Positions 8,579 to 16,424 of a stretch of DNA of 52,415 bases are shown in pieces. The DNA comes from Paenibacillus cisolokensis (GTDB taxonomy: Bacteria > Bacillota > Bacilli > Paenibacillales > Paenibacillaceae), in assembly GCF_018403665.1 (NCBI RefSeq), contig NZ_BOVJ01000068.1:1-52415 (forward strand), in the 5' to 3' direction. The position numbers and the translations under genes are program-made. Under the pieces are notes generated by a model. The model saw only the letters and a list, made by a program, of their open reading frames with translations. It made no database searches and had not been told where the DNA came from. Position 1 is the stretch's first letter. The number at the start of each line of letters is the position of its first letter.

Positions 8579-9077
8579 TACCGAAATTTACGCCGGCCTC
8601 GACTTATCGTTAACGTCGCCGGGCTTCGCGGCCGTGTCCGTTAAAAACCGTAAGCCTACGCTAGTCGCGGTGACACACGCAAAGACAAGCGCGAATATGA
8701 CGGACGCACAGCGGCGGGCGGTCGTAAAGTCTACCGCGTTGCTATTCGCGAACAAATACGGACCGTTTGACGGAATCGTCCGCGAGGACTTCACGTCCGG
8801 CCGTAATAAGCGCGCGACGCAGACGATTTATAGCGCGTGGGCTGCGGTTGAGGACGGGTTAGCTGCGCTTGGTTACGACATTACCGCGCATATAACGCCG
8901 ACGACCGTTAAAAAGACGATTGGCGGTTCGGGCAGCGCAGACAAAGCGGACGTTGCGGCAGGCGTACGAAGAATCCTCGGACTGGCGGCTGATTATCGGT
9001 TTGCGACGGATGACGAGAGCGATGCGGCCGCCGTCGTGCTGGCGTGGTTGATACGGGAAGGACGGATTGACGTATGA
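8517..9077 (+). CDS. RuvC-like Holliday junction resolvase
   Basis: The RNase H-like core is plain. The first catalytic strand is YAGLDLSLTSPGFAAV, then GIVREDFTSGR (the Glu), then TVKKTIGGSGSADKADVA, and the last catalytic pair is in DDESDAAAVVLAWL. This four-acid pattern is that of RuvC and phage relatives that cut branched DNA before packaging. The start is unclear. TTG 8517 or ATG 8529 lie inside the previous gene, whereas GGAGGGAGG (8537-8548) is followed only by ACG or GTA codons in frame. Confidence 0.75.
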   Translation: MRPHMKLGGGRRKTTVTKRSDTEIYAGLDLSLTSPGFAAVSVKNRKPTLVAVTHAKTSANMTDAQRRAVVKSTALLFANKYGPFDGIVREDFTSGRNKRATQTIYSAWAAVEDGLAALGYDITAHITPTTVKKTIGGSGSADKADVAAGVRRILGLAADYRFATDDESDAAAVVLAWLIREGRIDV

Positions 9078-9553
9078 TTCGCGATTTACTGCGGCGGGAG
9101 CTAGCCGACGTTGAATACGCGCTCCGAATCAAACACGAAGAGATCGCGAAGTTAGACGCAAGGCGAGCGCGATTAATCGAAAGACTCCGCCTACCGATCG
9201 TCTACTATTCGCTGACTGGTAACGTTCGTCGCTTCGTTGAAAAGACGGGGCGGCGCGCGTATCAAATACCGGAAATCGTAGCCGAACCGTATATTCTCGT
9301 TACGCCGACGATCGGTTTCGGGGAAATACCGGAGCCAGTTACGGAATATTTACGCGAATATGGCGGTTGGCTTCGGGCGGTGGCGGTCAGCGGGAACCGT
9401 AATTTTGGTCCGCTGTTTGGCGTGGCGGGCGAAAAGATAGCGCGAGAATACGGTGTGCCGCTGATACTACGGTTTGAACTAGCGGGCAATGACGAAGACG
9501 TGCGTAAATTTAACGAGGAGGTATCGCGTATTGACGAAGAAGTTACTCGGTGA
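9074..9553 (+). CDS. nrdI: NrdI-like flavodoxin for class Ib ribonucleotide reductase
   Basis: NrdI supplies the oxidant for building the Mn-tyrosyl radical of NrdF. The product has the flavin-binding loop YYSLTGNVRRFVEK near residue 45, then VTPTIGFGEIP and VAVSGNRNFGPLFGVAG, all typical of NrdI. It carries an extra N-terminal helix of about 38 residues (RRELADVEYALRIKHEEIAK) not usual in NrdI. The C-terminal 20 codons overlap the start of the inserted methyltransferase and are duplicated, diverged, at 10236-10300 just before nrdE. An original nrdI-nrdE overlap was therefore broken by that insertion. Confidence 0.85.
   Translation: MIRDLLRRELADVEYALRIKHEEIAKLDARRARLIERLRLPIVYYSLTGNVRRFVEKTGRRAYQIPEIVAEPYILVTPTIGFGEIPEPVTEYLREYGGWLRAVAVSGNRNFGPLFGVAGEKIAREYGVPLILRFELAGNDEDVRKFNEEVSRIDEEVTR
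9471..9535 (+). repeat. nrdI 3'-end repeat, copy 1
   Basis: These 65 bases encode RFELAGNDEDVRKFNEEVSRID and include a GAGGAGG ribosome site and the TTG start of the methyltransferase. Copy 2 (10236-10300) is about 83% identical by eye and encodes RFELAGNDDDVRKFNEEAAKVD. Several of the differences are synonymous. Confidence 0.8.
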
Positions 9554-10235
9554 ACTCGAGTTAAACCGGATATATCAACGTGATTGTATCGAGGGAATGC
9601 GGATGATTCCAGACGGTAGCGTTGATCTTATTGTTACAGACCCGCCGTATCTGATGAATTACCGGAGTAATAGACGTGTAGCCACGGAAAAATTTCGCCA
9701 CATCGCGAACGACAAAGACGCCACTGCGTTGATTTCGCAATACTTGGCGGAATGTCAGCGGATAATGAAAGCAGATACGGCGATTTACGTATTTTGTAGC
9801 TGGCACCATATTGACTTCTTTAAAGCAGAATTCGAAAAGCACTTCAAGCTTAAAAACCTTATTGTTTGGAGTAAGAACGTTCACGGGACCGGAGATCTTA
9901 GGGGCGCATACGGGCCGAAGCACGAGCTTGTACTATACGGGCACAAAGGGAGGTCGCTTCTTCGTGGAAAACGTTGTCCTGACGTTATCGACTGCGCTAA
10001 AGTTCCGAGCAGTAAGTTGACTCATCCGACAGAAAAGCCAACTGAATTACTTCGACTATTTATACGGAATTCGAGCGATCCGGGAGCAGTTGTATTCGAC
10101 GGGTTTGGTGGGACGGGATCGTTATGTGAGGCGGCATTGGTTGAGGGACGTAATTTTATCGTATTCGAGATCGATCGTGAATACGTAGAAACCGCCAACA
10201 AGCGCCTCGACTCATTACAGCTTCTGCAGAACTAA
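9531..10235 (+). CDS. beta-class adenine-N6/cytosine-N4 DNA methyltransferase
   Basis: This enzyme methylates an exocyclic amino group of a DNA base with S-adenosylmethionine. Motif IV (VDLIVTDPPYLMNYRS) comes first and motif I (VVFDGFGGTGSLCEAAL) last, the order of the beta class. Between them lie HPTEKPTELLRLFI and a recognition region. TTG 9531 is placed 9 bases behind GAGGAGG. Its initiation region copies that of nrdE (see the flanking repeats). The gene sits alone between nrdI and nrdE with no restriction partner, so self-protection from host restriction is the likely job. Confidence 0.85.
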   Translation: MTKKLLGELELNRIYQRDCIEGMRMIPDGSVDLIVTDPPYLMNYRSNRRVATEKFRHIANDKDATALISQYLAECQRIMKADTAIYVFCSWHHIDFFKAEFEKHFKLKNLIVWSKNVHGTGDLRGAYGPKHELVLYGHKGRSLLRGKRCPDVIDCAKVPSSKLTHPTEKPTELLRLFIRNSSDPGAVVFDGFGGTGSLCEAALVEGRNFIVFEIDREYVETANKRLDSLQLLQN

Positions 10236-10300
10236 GGTTTGAACTGGCGGGCAATGACGACGATGTACGGAAATTTAACGAGGAGGCAGCGAAGGTTGAC
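10236..10300 (+). repeat. nrdI 3'-end repeat, copy 2
   Basis: This is a diverged copy of 9471-9535 immediately after the methyltransferase stop. It carries the AGGAGG (10281-10286) and TTG (10296) that start nrdE. In the nrdI frame it reads as an orphan NrdI C-terminus, so it marks the downstream junction of the inserted gene. Confidence 0.8.
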
Positions 10301-12392
10301 AACGAGTCATATCGAACTTAATAACGAAATCAAGCAGCGCGGCGAGGACGGTTTTTACCGTCTTGACCGCGACCAGGCGGCGCTGGACGTATTCATGGCG
10401 GAAGTGGCCGCGAAGACCGTTAAATTTAACGGAGTAATCGATCGGCTCCGCTATCTCGTAGACAATGCGTTTTATTACGACGTGTTCGCGGACTATGCTG
10501 ACGAGGAACTTACGGAGATTCACAAAATTTGCGATTCGTACAATTTCCGGTTTGCTTCGTACATGGCGGCGTCGAAGTTTTATAAGGATTACGCGCTGAA
10601 AACGAACGACAAGACGCAATATCTCGAAAATTACGCGCAGCACGTCGCGATCGTGGCGTTATATCTGGCGCGCGGTGATTACGATTTGGCCGTTAAATTG
10701 GCGCGGTCGATGATGGAGCAGCGTTATCAACCGGCGACGCCGACGTTTATGAACGCAGGTCGGGCGCGTCGTGGCGAGATGGTATCGTGTTTTTTGCTCG
10801 AAATGGACGATTCGCTCAATTCGATCAATTACGTAGAGTCAACGGCAAAGCAGCTATCGAAAATTGGCGGCGGCGTGGCGATCAATCTTTCGAAGTTACG
10901 AGCGCGGGGAGAGGCGATTAAAGGGATCGATAACTGTGCAAAGGGCGTCATCCCCATTGCGAAGTCGCTCGAGCATGCCTTTGCGTACTGCGATCAGCTT
11001 GGAACTCGACCAGGCGCGGGTGCTGCGTATCTTAACATTTTCCACTACGACACGCCGGAGTTTCTCGATACGAAAAAGATTAACGCGGACGAAGATACGC
11101 GGCTTAATACGTTATCTGTCGGCCTGATCGTTCCGTCACTGTTTTTTACGCTGGCCGAACGGGGCGAAGACGTTAACATGTTCGCGCCGCACACCGTTTA
11201 CAGAGCGTACGGGACGCATCTTGACGATATGAACATGACGGAAGAGGTTTACCGTGAATTGTCCGAAAATCCAGCGGTACGGAAACGGTCAATGCCTGCG
11301 CGCGACTTGCTGGAACGGATCGCGATTACGCAATTACAGTCGGGGTATCCGTATTTGATGTTTCGCGATAATGCGAATAAGGCGCACGCTCTGAACGTAA
11401 TCGGCCGCGTGAAAATGTCGAACCTCTGTACGGAGATTTTCCAGTTGCAGGAAACGTCGGTCATTACGGACTACGGACAGCCTGACGTTATCCGGCGCGA
11501 TATTTCGTGTAATCTCGGTTCGCTCAATATCGTTAACGTTATGGAGACGGGGAAACTCCGCGAATCCGTTCACGAAGGGATGCGTGCGCTGACGGCCGTA
11601 TCTGATATGACGCGGATTGATAACGCGCCGGGCGTACGGTTGGCGAACGAACAACTTCACTCCGTCGGCCTCGGTGTTATGAATCTGCACGGTTTCTTTG
11701 CGAAAAACGGTATCCAATATGAGTCCGAAGAGGCGCGCGACTTCTGTCGGACGTTCTTCGCGGCAATGAATTTTTATTCGCTTGAGGCTTCGTGCCAGAT
11801 AGCGAAAGAGCGCGATCAGGCATTCGAGGGGTTTGATCTGTCAGATTACGCGAGCGGGACGTACTTCGAACGTTACGAGTCGGAAGACTTCGCGCCCCGA
11901 ACGGATAAAGTCGCGGAGATATTCGCTAAGTCTGGTATCTACGTTCCGCGTACGGACGATTGGGCGGCGTTGGCGTTCTACGTTCAGTATTACGGTCTCT
12001 ATCATGCCTACCGGCTGGCGATCGCGCCGACGCAAAGCATCTCGTATATCCAGAACGCGACGTCCAGCGTCATGCCGATCGTTGAACACATCGAACGGCG
12101 CTCGTACGGCAACGCGGAAACGTACTATCCAATGCCGTTTCTATCGCCGCAAACGCAATGGTTTTACAAGTCCGCGTACAATATCGATCAATATGCGCTT
12201 ATTGATCTGATCGCGGAGATTCAGCCGCACATCGATCAGGGGATATCGACAATCCTTTACGTCAATAGCGACATCTCAACGCGAGAGTTGGCGCGTCTGT
12301 ACATTTACGCGCACAAACGCGGCTTGAAGTCGCTCTATTATACGCGAAATCGGCTGCTGCGGCCTGAAGAATGCACGAGCTGCGCGATTTAA
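10296..12392 (+). CDS. nrdE: class Ib ribonucleotide reductase, large subunit
   Basis: NrdE reduces ribonucleoside diphosphates to deoxyribonucleotides in the cytosol. Visible marks are PATPTFMNAGRARRGEMVSC (substrate site and first redox Cys), SKIGGGVAINLSKLRARG, the radical-site segment SNLCTEIFQL, SCNLGSLNIVN, and the C-terminal redox tail EECTSCAI. TTG 10296 follows AGGAGG by 9 bases. The length, about 698 residues, is normal. The gene is intact and contains no intein, although phage nrdE is often a target for one. It forms a unit with nrdI upstream and nrdF downstream. Confidence 0.95.
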   Translation: MTTSHIELNNEIKQRGEDGFYRLDRDQAALDVFMAEVAAKTVKFNGVIDRLRYLVDNAFYYDVFADYADEELTEIHKICDSYNFRFASYMAASKFYKDYALKTNDKTQYLENYAQHVAIVALYLARGDYDLAVKLARSMMEQRYQPATPTFMNAGRARRGEMVSCFLLEMDDSLNSINYVESTAKQLSKIGGGVAINLSKLRARGEAIKGIDNCAKGVIPIAKSLEHAFAYCDQLGTRPGAGAAYLNIFHYDTPEFLDTKKINADEDTRLNTLSVGLIVPSLFFTLAERGEDVNMFAPHTVYRAYGTHLDDMNMTEEVYRELSENPAVRKRSMPARDLLERIAITQLQSGYPYLMFRDNANKAHALNVIGRVKMSNLCTEIFQLQETSVITDYGQPDVIRRDISCNLGSLNIVNVMETGKLRESVHEGMRALTAVSDMTRIDNAPGVRLANEQLHSVGLGVMNLHGFFAKNGIQYESEEARDFCRTFFAAMNFYSLEASCQIAKERDQAFEGFDLSDYASGTYFERYESEDFAPRTDKVAEIFAKSGIYVPRTDDWAALAFYVQYYGLYHAYRLAIAPTQSISYIQNATSSVMPIVEHIERRSYGNAETYYPMPFLSPQTQWFYKSAYNIDQYALIDLIAEIQPHIDQGISTILYVNSDISTRELARLYIYAHKRGLKSLYYTRNRLLRPEECTSCAI

Positions 12393-12413
12393 ACAACGAG
12401 AGGAGACGAAGTA

Positions 12414-13385
12414 TTGAACGCGGTTAATTGGAACGTATCTGCTGACTACGTAACGACGTTTTGGCGGCAAAATATCGCACAATTTTGGACGGAGGAGGAA
12501 TTCCCTGTATCGAAAGACATTGCGGCATGGGACGCGCTGACCGAAGCGGAAAGGACCGTATACAAGCGCGTTCTCGCTGGCCTGACCGGACTCGACACGT
12601 TACAAGGCGGCGAGGGCATGCCGTTAATTTCGCTGCATATCGCCGACAACCGTAAGCGCGCCGTTTTATCGTTCATGGGCGCGATGGAGCAGATTCACGC
12701 GAAATCATACTCGCACATATTTACGACACTTATTCCGTCGGCCGAAACAGAATATTTGCTCGGCGAATGGGTCGGCGGTCAGCGTCACCTTACGTACAAA
12801 GCCGGGCGGATTTCGGACTATTACCGCCGTCTGCTCCGTCCTGATGCGCGGCCGTCTGACGTTTATATGGCGTGCGTGGCTTCGGTATTTCTCGAATCGT
12901 TCCTGTTCTATTCCGGTTTCTATTATCCGCTATATCTCGCGGGGCAGGGACGCATGACTACGAGCGGCGAAATCATCCGGAAAATCCTGCTTGATGAGTC
13001 GATTCACGGCGTATTCGTCGGCATGATCGCGCAGGAGATTCGCGCCAAATTAACGTTCGACGAGCGGGCGGCGGTCGAGTCCGAAACTGACGAACTGCTC
13101 GCGGACCTTTACGATAATGAAGTCGAGTATACGCGCGAGATATACGGCAAAATCGGGCTGGCCGACGACGTTGTTCGTTACGTCGAATATAACGCGAATA
13201 AGGCGCTTATGAACCTCGGTCTTGATCCGGTATTTTCGCCGGCCCCGTTTAGTCCGATCGTCGAAAACGGTTTGGACACGGGAACGAAAAATCACGATTT
13301 CTTTTCGCAAAAAGGCGACGGGTACGTTATGGCATTGAACATCGAGCCGATCCGTGACGAAGATTTCGTATTTGACCGGCCGTGA
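12414..13385 (+). CDS. nrdF: class Ib ribonucleotide reductase, small subunit
   Basis: NrdF carries the dimetal centre and tyrosyl radical used by NrdE. Metal ligands appear in order: Asp in GLDTLQGGEG, Glu and His in MGAMEQIHAKSYSHIF (the Tyr here is the radical candidate), Glu in VFLESFLFYSGF, and Glu/His in KILLDESIHGVFVG. The TTG start lies behind AGAGGAGA. Length 323 residues is usual. The C-terminal end EDFVFDRP fits the NrdE-binding tail. Confidence 0.95.
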   Translation: MNAVNWNVSADYVTTFWRQNIAQFWTEEEFPVSKDIAAWDALTEAERTVYKRVLAGLTGLDTLQGGEGMPLISLHIADNRKRAVLSFMGAMEQIHAKSYSHIFTTLIPSAETEYLLGEWVGGQRHLTYKAGRISDYYRRLLRPDARPSDVYMACVASVFLESFLFYSGFYYPLYLAGQGRMTTSGEIIRKILLDESIHGVFVGMIAQEIRAKLTFDERAAVESETDELLADLYDNEVEYTREIYGKIGLADDVVRYVEYNANKALMNLGLDPVFSPAPFSPIVENGLDTGTKNHDFFSQKGDGYVMALNIEPIRDEDFVFDRP

Positions 13386-13386
13386 C

Positions 13387-13419
13387 GTCCCAAAATCGCA
13401 AAAGTATGTGCGTTATATA
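13387..13419 (+). promoter_or_regulatory. 33-bp conserved upstream block, copy B
   Basis: This matches 34-66 at 30 of 33 bases, lies just after nrdF and ends TGCGTTATATA. The next gene starts 20 bases later. It is likely an internal promoter or operator restarting transcription of the second half of the nucleotide-metabolism block. Confidence 0.5.
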
Positions 13420-13438
13420 AAGTAGGAGGTGACGAAAA

Positions 13439-13615
13439 GTGAGCGCCATACGGTGGATTTCGTTCGGACTCGCGGCATATTGGGCGGTATCGCTCGCTTT
13501 ATACATGTCGGACGTATTCGAGCCGGATAAATGGACGACGATTGCCGCGATGTTTACGTCAGTTCTGTTTTACGTCGCGTTGGGAGCAACGCTGGACGAC
13601 GAAGGAGGGCGATAA
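13439..13615 (+). CDS. small membrane protein (58 aa)
   Basis: GTG lies behind AGGAGGTGA. The product begins MSAIRWISFGLAAYWAVSLA and has a second hydrophobic stretch (TIAAMFTSVLFYVALGATL), separated by a polar turn, DVFEPDKWT. Two membrane helices in 58 residues. It is the first gene behind the second copy of the 33-bp block. Function unknown; there is no resemblance to holins beyond size. Confidence 0.55.
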   Translation: MSAIRWISFGLAAYWAVSLALYMSDVFEPDKWTTIAAMFTSVLFYVALGATLDDEGGR

Positions 13616-13621
13616 GGGAAC

Positions 13622-13912
13622 GTGAATCAAACGATTACCGAACGCATAACGTACCTCCGCCGTAAACTCTACGTCCATTCTGTGATTTATTACCGGTATT
13701 GTACGTCAATTATTTCCGATGCGACGTACGACAAGTGGGCGTACGAGTTAGCGGATTTACAGCGCCAGTACCCGGACGAGGCCGGTAAGGCGGAATTTGC
13801 CGCTGAATTTGCGAACTGGGACGGCACTACCGGCTTCGATCTGCCGTGGAATCCGTGGGCTGAACGAACAGCGGCGCGCTTAATAAAAATACACGAAGGA
13901 GGGCGAGAATGA
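13622..13912 (+). CDS. LigA domain Ia-like small protein
   Basis: The 96-residue product contains VIYYRYCTSIISDATYDKWA followed by YELADLQRQYPD. This closely follows the Ia domain at the start of NAD-dependent DNA ligase, where the pattern YY..D..ISDAEYD.L..EL..LE..YP binds nicotinamide mononucleotide. No adenylation domain follows, so it cannot be a ligase by itself. It may bind NAD or NMN, or interact with host LigA. GTG 13622 is behind GGAGGGCG. The small size and isolated domain are known in some Bacillota phages as 'LigA-related protein'. Confidence 0.55.
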   Translation: MNQTITERITYLRRKLYVHSVIYYRYCTSIISDATYDKWAYELADLQRQYPDEAGKAEFAAEFANWDGTTGFDLPWNPWAERTAARLIKIHEGGRE

Positions 13913-14664
13913 AACGAATAGACTTACGCAGTCAGGCGGAAATTACCGCGTCAAATCAGCAGCAACGGGCGAAAATTCTGGCGGAGTTTGATGGCGAGCA
14001 GGGGAACGCAATTAACGTAAAAGTCCGCAAACTGTCCGAACACGCGCGCATACCGACGTACACGACGCCCGGTGCCGCCGGTTTCGACCTGTACGCGGTC
14101 GAGGACGTGATTATTGCACCCGGCGAAACGAAACTCGTACGGACGGGGCTGGCGTTTGAGATTCCGCCCGGCTACGAAATGCAGCTTAGGCCCCGTTCGG
14201 GTATATCGTTGAACACGAAACTACGGGTAGCGAACGCCCCAGCTACGATAGACTCTGATTTTAGGGGCGAGGTCGGCGTTATAATCGAGAACATCGCGAA
14301 GCCAGATTACGGCGTTTTTATAAGCGATATAGACGGAGAGTATCCGTTAGAAATCTACGAAAGACACGGGGAAGTTTTCGACATATCCAACGAAGTTTCC
14401 ACCGAGATTCCTTGCGGCGAGTACCCGCATATTTCGTATCTCATCCGTCGCGGCGATCGGATTTGCCAAGGCGTCATCGCACCGGTCATTCGCGCTGAAT
14501 TTACGGTAACGGCCGAATTAAGCGATACTCAACGCGGGGCCGGCGGTTTTGGTTCGACGGGTACACGCGACATACGTACGGCAACTAACGAAGAAATACG
14601 CGAAGTCATCGAGCGCGTGGTCGAACGAAATGGCGAGGCATTACGAAGACTTGCGGAGGAGTGA
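13909..14664 (+). CDS. dut: dUTPase with C-terminal extension
   Basis: It hydrolyses dUTP to dUMP, limiting uracil in phage DNA and feeding ThyX. Motifs in order: GAAGFDLYAVEDV (1), RPRSGISLNTKLRVAN (2), APATIDSDFRGEVGVIIEN (3), GDRICQGVIAPV (4), RGAGGFGSTG (5). An insert of about 50 residues (ISDIDGEYPLEIYERHGEVF) separates motifs 3 and 4. The final 30 residues form a helix after the P-loop-like motif 5. At 251 residues it is longer than the roughly 145-residue standard. The ATG overlaps the previous stop. Confidence 0.9.
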   Translation: MKRIDLRSQAEITASNQQQRAKILAEFDGEQGNAINVKVRKLSEHARIPTYTTPGAAGFDLYAVEDVIIAPGETKLVRTGLAFEIPPGYEMQLRPRSGISLNTKLRVANAPATIDSDFRGEVGVIIENIAKPDYGVFISDIDGEYPLEIYERHGEVFDISNEVSTEIPCGEYPHISYLIRRGDRICQGVIAPVIRAEFTVTAELSDTQRGAGGFGSTGTRDIRTATNEEIREVIERVVERNGEALRRLAEE

Positions 14665-14670
14665 CGAATA

Positions 14671-15429
14671 TTGGACGTGAAACTTATCGCACATACCCGC
14701 CTATCTGACGAATTTCTCGACGAAATTTACCCGATCGACGAGAGCGTTGGCGTTAACGAGCGCGCCGCCGTCGCCCTGACCGCAATCAGAACGTGCTACT
14801 CACCGCTAAAGCCGACGGAAATCCTGCCGACAGAAGGCGCGAAATATTTCCGAAGAGAGGCATCAGACGGCGAAGGTGGAACGGACGCTGATCGGTTGTT
14901 CCGACACATTTGGCGGAGTAAGCACGCCTCAACTTTGGAGCATATCACGTACACGTTCGCGATTGAGGGCGTATCTCGCTCGTTGCTCGCGCAATTGACG
15001 CGGCACCGTCAGTTTTCGTTTAGCGTGCAGAGCCAACGCTATGTACGGTTCGGCAGAGACGATAAGTCTGGCGGATTCGATTACGTGACGCCGCCGTCAA
15101 TAACGCGAGACAAGAGATTTAACGTGGGGTCGTTTTTTGAGGACGACGCAGAGTCGCTATTTGACGAAGCGATGGCGTACATTCAAGCGGTATACGACCG
15201 TTTACGCGAAGCCGGCGTTCCTGCGGAAGATGCGCGCTATGTCCTGCCGAATGCCGCCGCGTGCAATCTCGTAATGACCGGTAACCTACGCGCGTATCTC
15301 GAATTTTACAATAAACGGCGGTCTGGCTCGGGAGCGCAGCACGAAATCGCGAACTTGGCCGAAAGAATCCGCGAGGAAATAACGAAAGTCGACGAATGGA
15401 CAACGAAATTCTTCGAAGGGAGCGAATGA
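14671..15429 (+). CDS. thyX: flavin-dependent thymidylate synthase
   Basis: ThyX makes dTMP from dUMP with FAD and methylene-folate. The signature RHRQFSFSVQSQRY is complete, in the middle of the protein. HASTLEHITYTFAIEGVSR and the end segment MTGNLRAYLEFYNKR are also typical. The TTG start lies behind GCGGAGGAG. Position right after dut gives a direct dUTP to dUMP to dTMP path. Together with the reductase and the dNMP kinase this is a near-complete dNTP supply kit. Confidence 0.93.
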   Translation: MDVKLIAHTRLSDEFLDEIYPIDESVGVNERAAVALTAIRTCYSPLKPTEILPTEGAKYFRREASDGEGGTDADRLFRHIWRSKHASTLEHITYTFAIEGVSRSLLAQLTRHRQFSFSVQSQRYVRFGRDDKSGGFDYVTPPSITRDKRFNVGSFFEDDAESLFDEAMAYIQAVYDRLREAGVPAEDARYVLPNAAACNLVMTGNLRAYLEFYNKRRSGSGAQHEIANLAERIREEITKVDEWTTKFFEGSE

Positions 15430-15430
15430 G

Positions 15431-16029
15431 ATGGCGAAATTGGAAAACGTTAAAGTCGCGCCGGACTTGACGACGATTGAGTACGACGGCGATACGTACT
15501 ATCGGTTGGCTGACGGTCAAGAACCGCAGGATGGCGATTTGTTTTACGTGGTGGATGACAAATTAATCGGCACAAAAACCGGTGATGTATTCGCGGTGTT
15601 TACCGATCCAGACGACGGAGAATTAACGTATATCAACAACGACGACGAAGAGTGTTTCGCAGTTAAGTATACGCCCGATAAGTGTCGCATCTTTTCCGCA
15701 AAGGGCCGACCAAGACGAAATCACTCCCGGAACTAATCGCGGAAAAACGCGCCGAACTAGCGGAACTGGAAGCGAAATTGCGCGAAGAACTCCGACCGGG
15801 CGCGCTTGCTGTTGTAGCCAAAAATGCGTCGACAATCGACACTTTTCCGGCTGGCAGCGTTGTAAGGATTGTCGAACGTAATTTTCCCGGATGGGAATAC
15901 GCCTGCAAATCGATACTTGACGGAGAATATGACGATGTTCTGACGGAAGACCTCGTACCTATTACGCTCGAAGACGCCCGCGCCCGCCTGTACGCCGAAG
16001 TTGATCGGAGACTCGCGCAATTAACGTAA
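15431..16029 (+). CDS. hypothetical protein with beta domain and coiled coil (one frame break)
   Basis: The first part (MAKLENVKVAPDLTTIEYDG, then DGDLFYVVDDKL) is a small beta-rich domain. The second (PELIAEKRAELAELEAKLRE, then GALAVVAKNASTIDTF) has a coiled coil and another beta domain. The frame changes at GGG 15703-15705. One more G gives RIFSAKGPTKTKSLPEL and joins them into about 200 residues. The plan (small barrel, coiled coil) is like the protein at 16425-17296. Function unknown. Confidence 0.55.
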
Positions 16030-16037
16030 TCAAAACG

Positions 16038-16421
16038 TTGTTCGCGCTAGCTTACGCGATTATGACGTACGAAGAGCCGGCCGCGCCAGAGCCGGAATGG
16101 CTAACGTTCGAGGCGACGGCGTATACGGCGGATTGCCGCGGCTGTATCGGCATAACGAAAACGGGTATCGACGTAAGACAAACGCAATATCACGAAGGGA
16201 GGCGCGTCGTTGCCGTTGACCCGCGCGAGATTCCGCTAGGGACGGCGTTGGATATACGTTTGGCTGACGGGACGGTTATCGAAGCGATTGCGGAGGACAC
16301 CGGCGGCGCAATCAAAGGAACGCGGCTCGACGTGTTAATGGCGACAGAAGAGGAAGCGTACGAGTTCGGGCGGCAAGACGTGGAAGTACGGATTATAAAC
16401 GAAAAAGAAACGGAGGAATGA
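16038..16421 (+). CDS. 3D-domain (RlpA/MltA-like barrel) protein
   Basis: The product has the 3D fold signature: FEATAYTADCRGCIGITKTG, VVAVDPREIPLGTALDI, then AEDTGGAIKGTRLDVLM with its three Asp (D in AEDT, RLDV and the earlier VAVD). Such domains occur in cell-wall lytic transglycosylases and in YocH/YabE proteins. The N-terminus is short and weakly hydrophobic (FALAYAIMTY), so export is unsure. A wall-active enzyme among replication genes is unusual; it may remodel peptidoglycan after infection. The start TTG 16038 is tentative. Confidence 0.7.
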   Translation: MFALAYAIMTYEEPAAPEPEWLTFEATAYTADCRGCIGITKTGIDVRQTQYHEGRRVVAVDPREIPLGTALDIRLADGTVIEAIAEDTGGAIKGTRLDVLMATEEEAYEFGRQDVEVRIINEKETEE

Positions 16422-16424
16422 CGA

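Noticed and set aside
10296..12392. Search for an intein in nrdE, a frequent target
   Set aside because: The gene is continuous, and all conserved motifs are uninterrupted.
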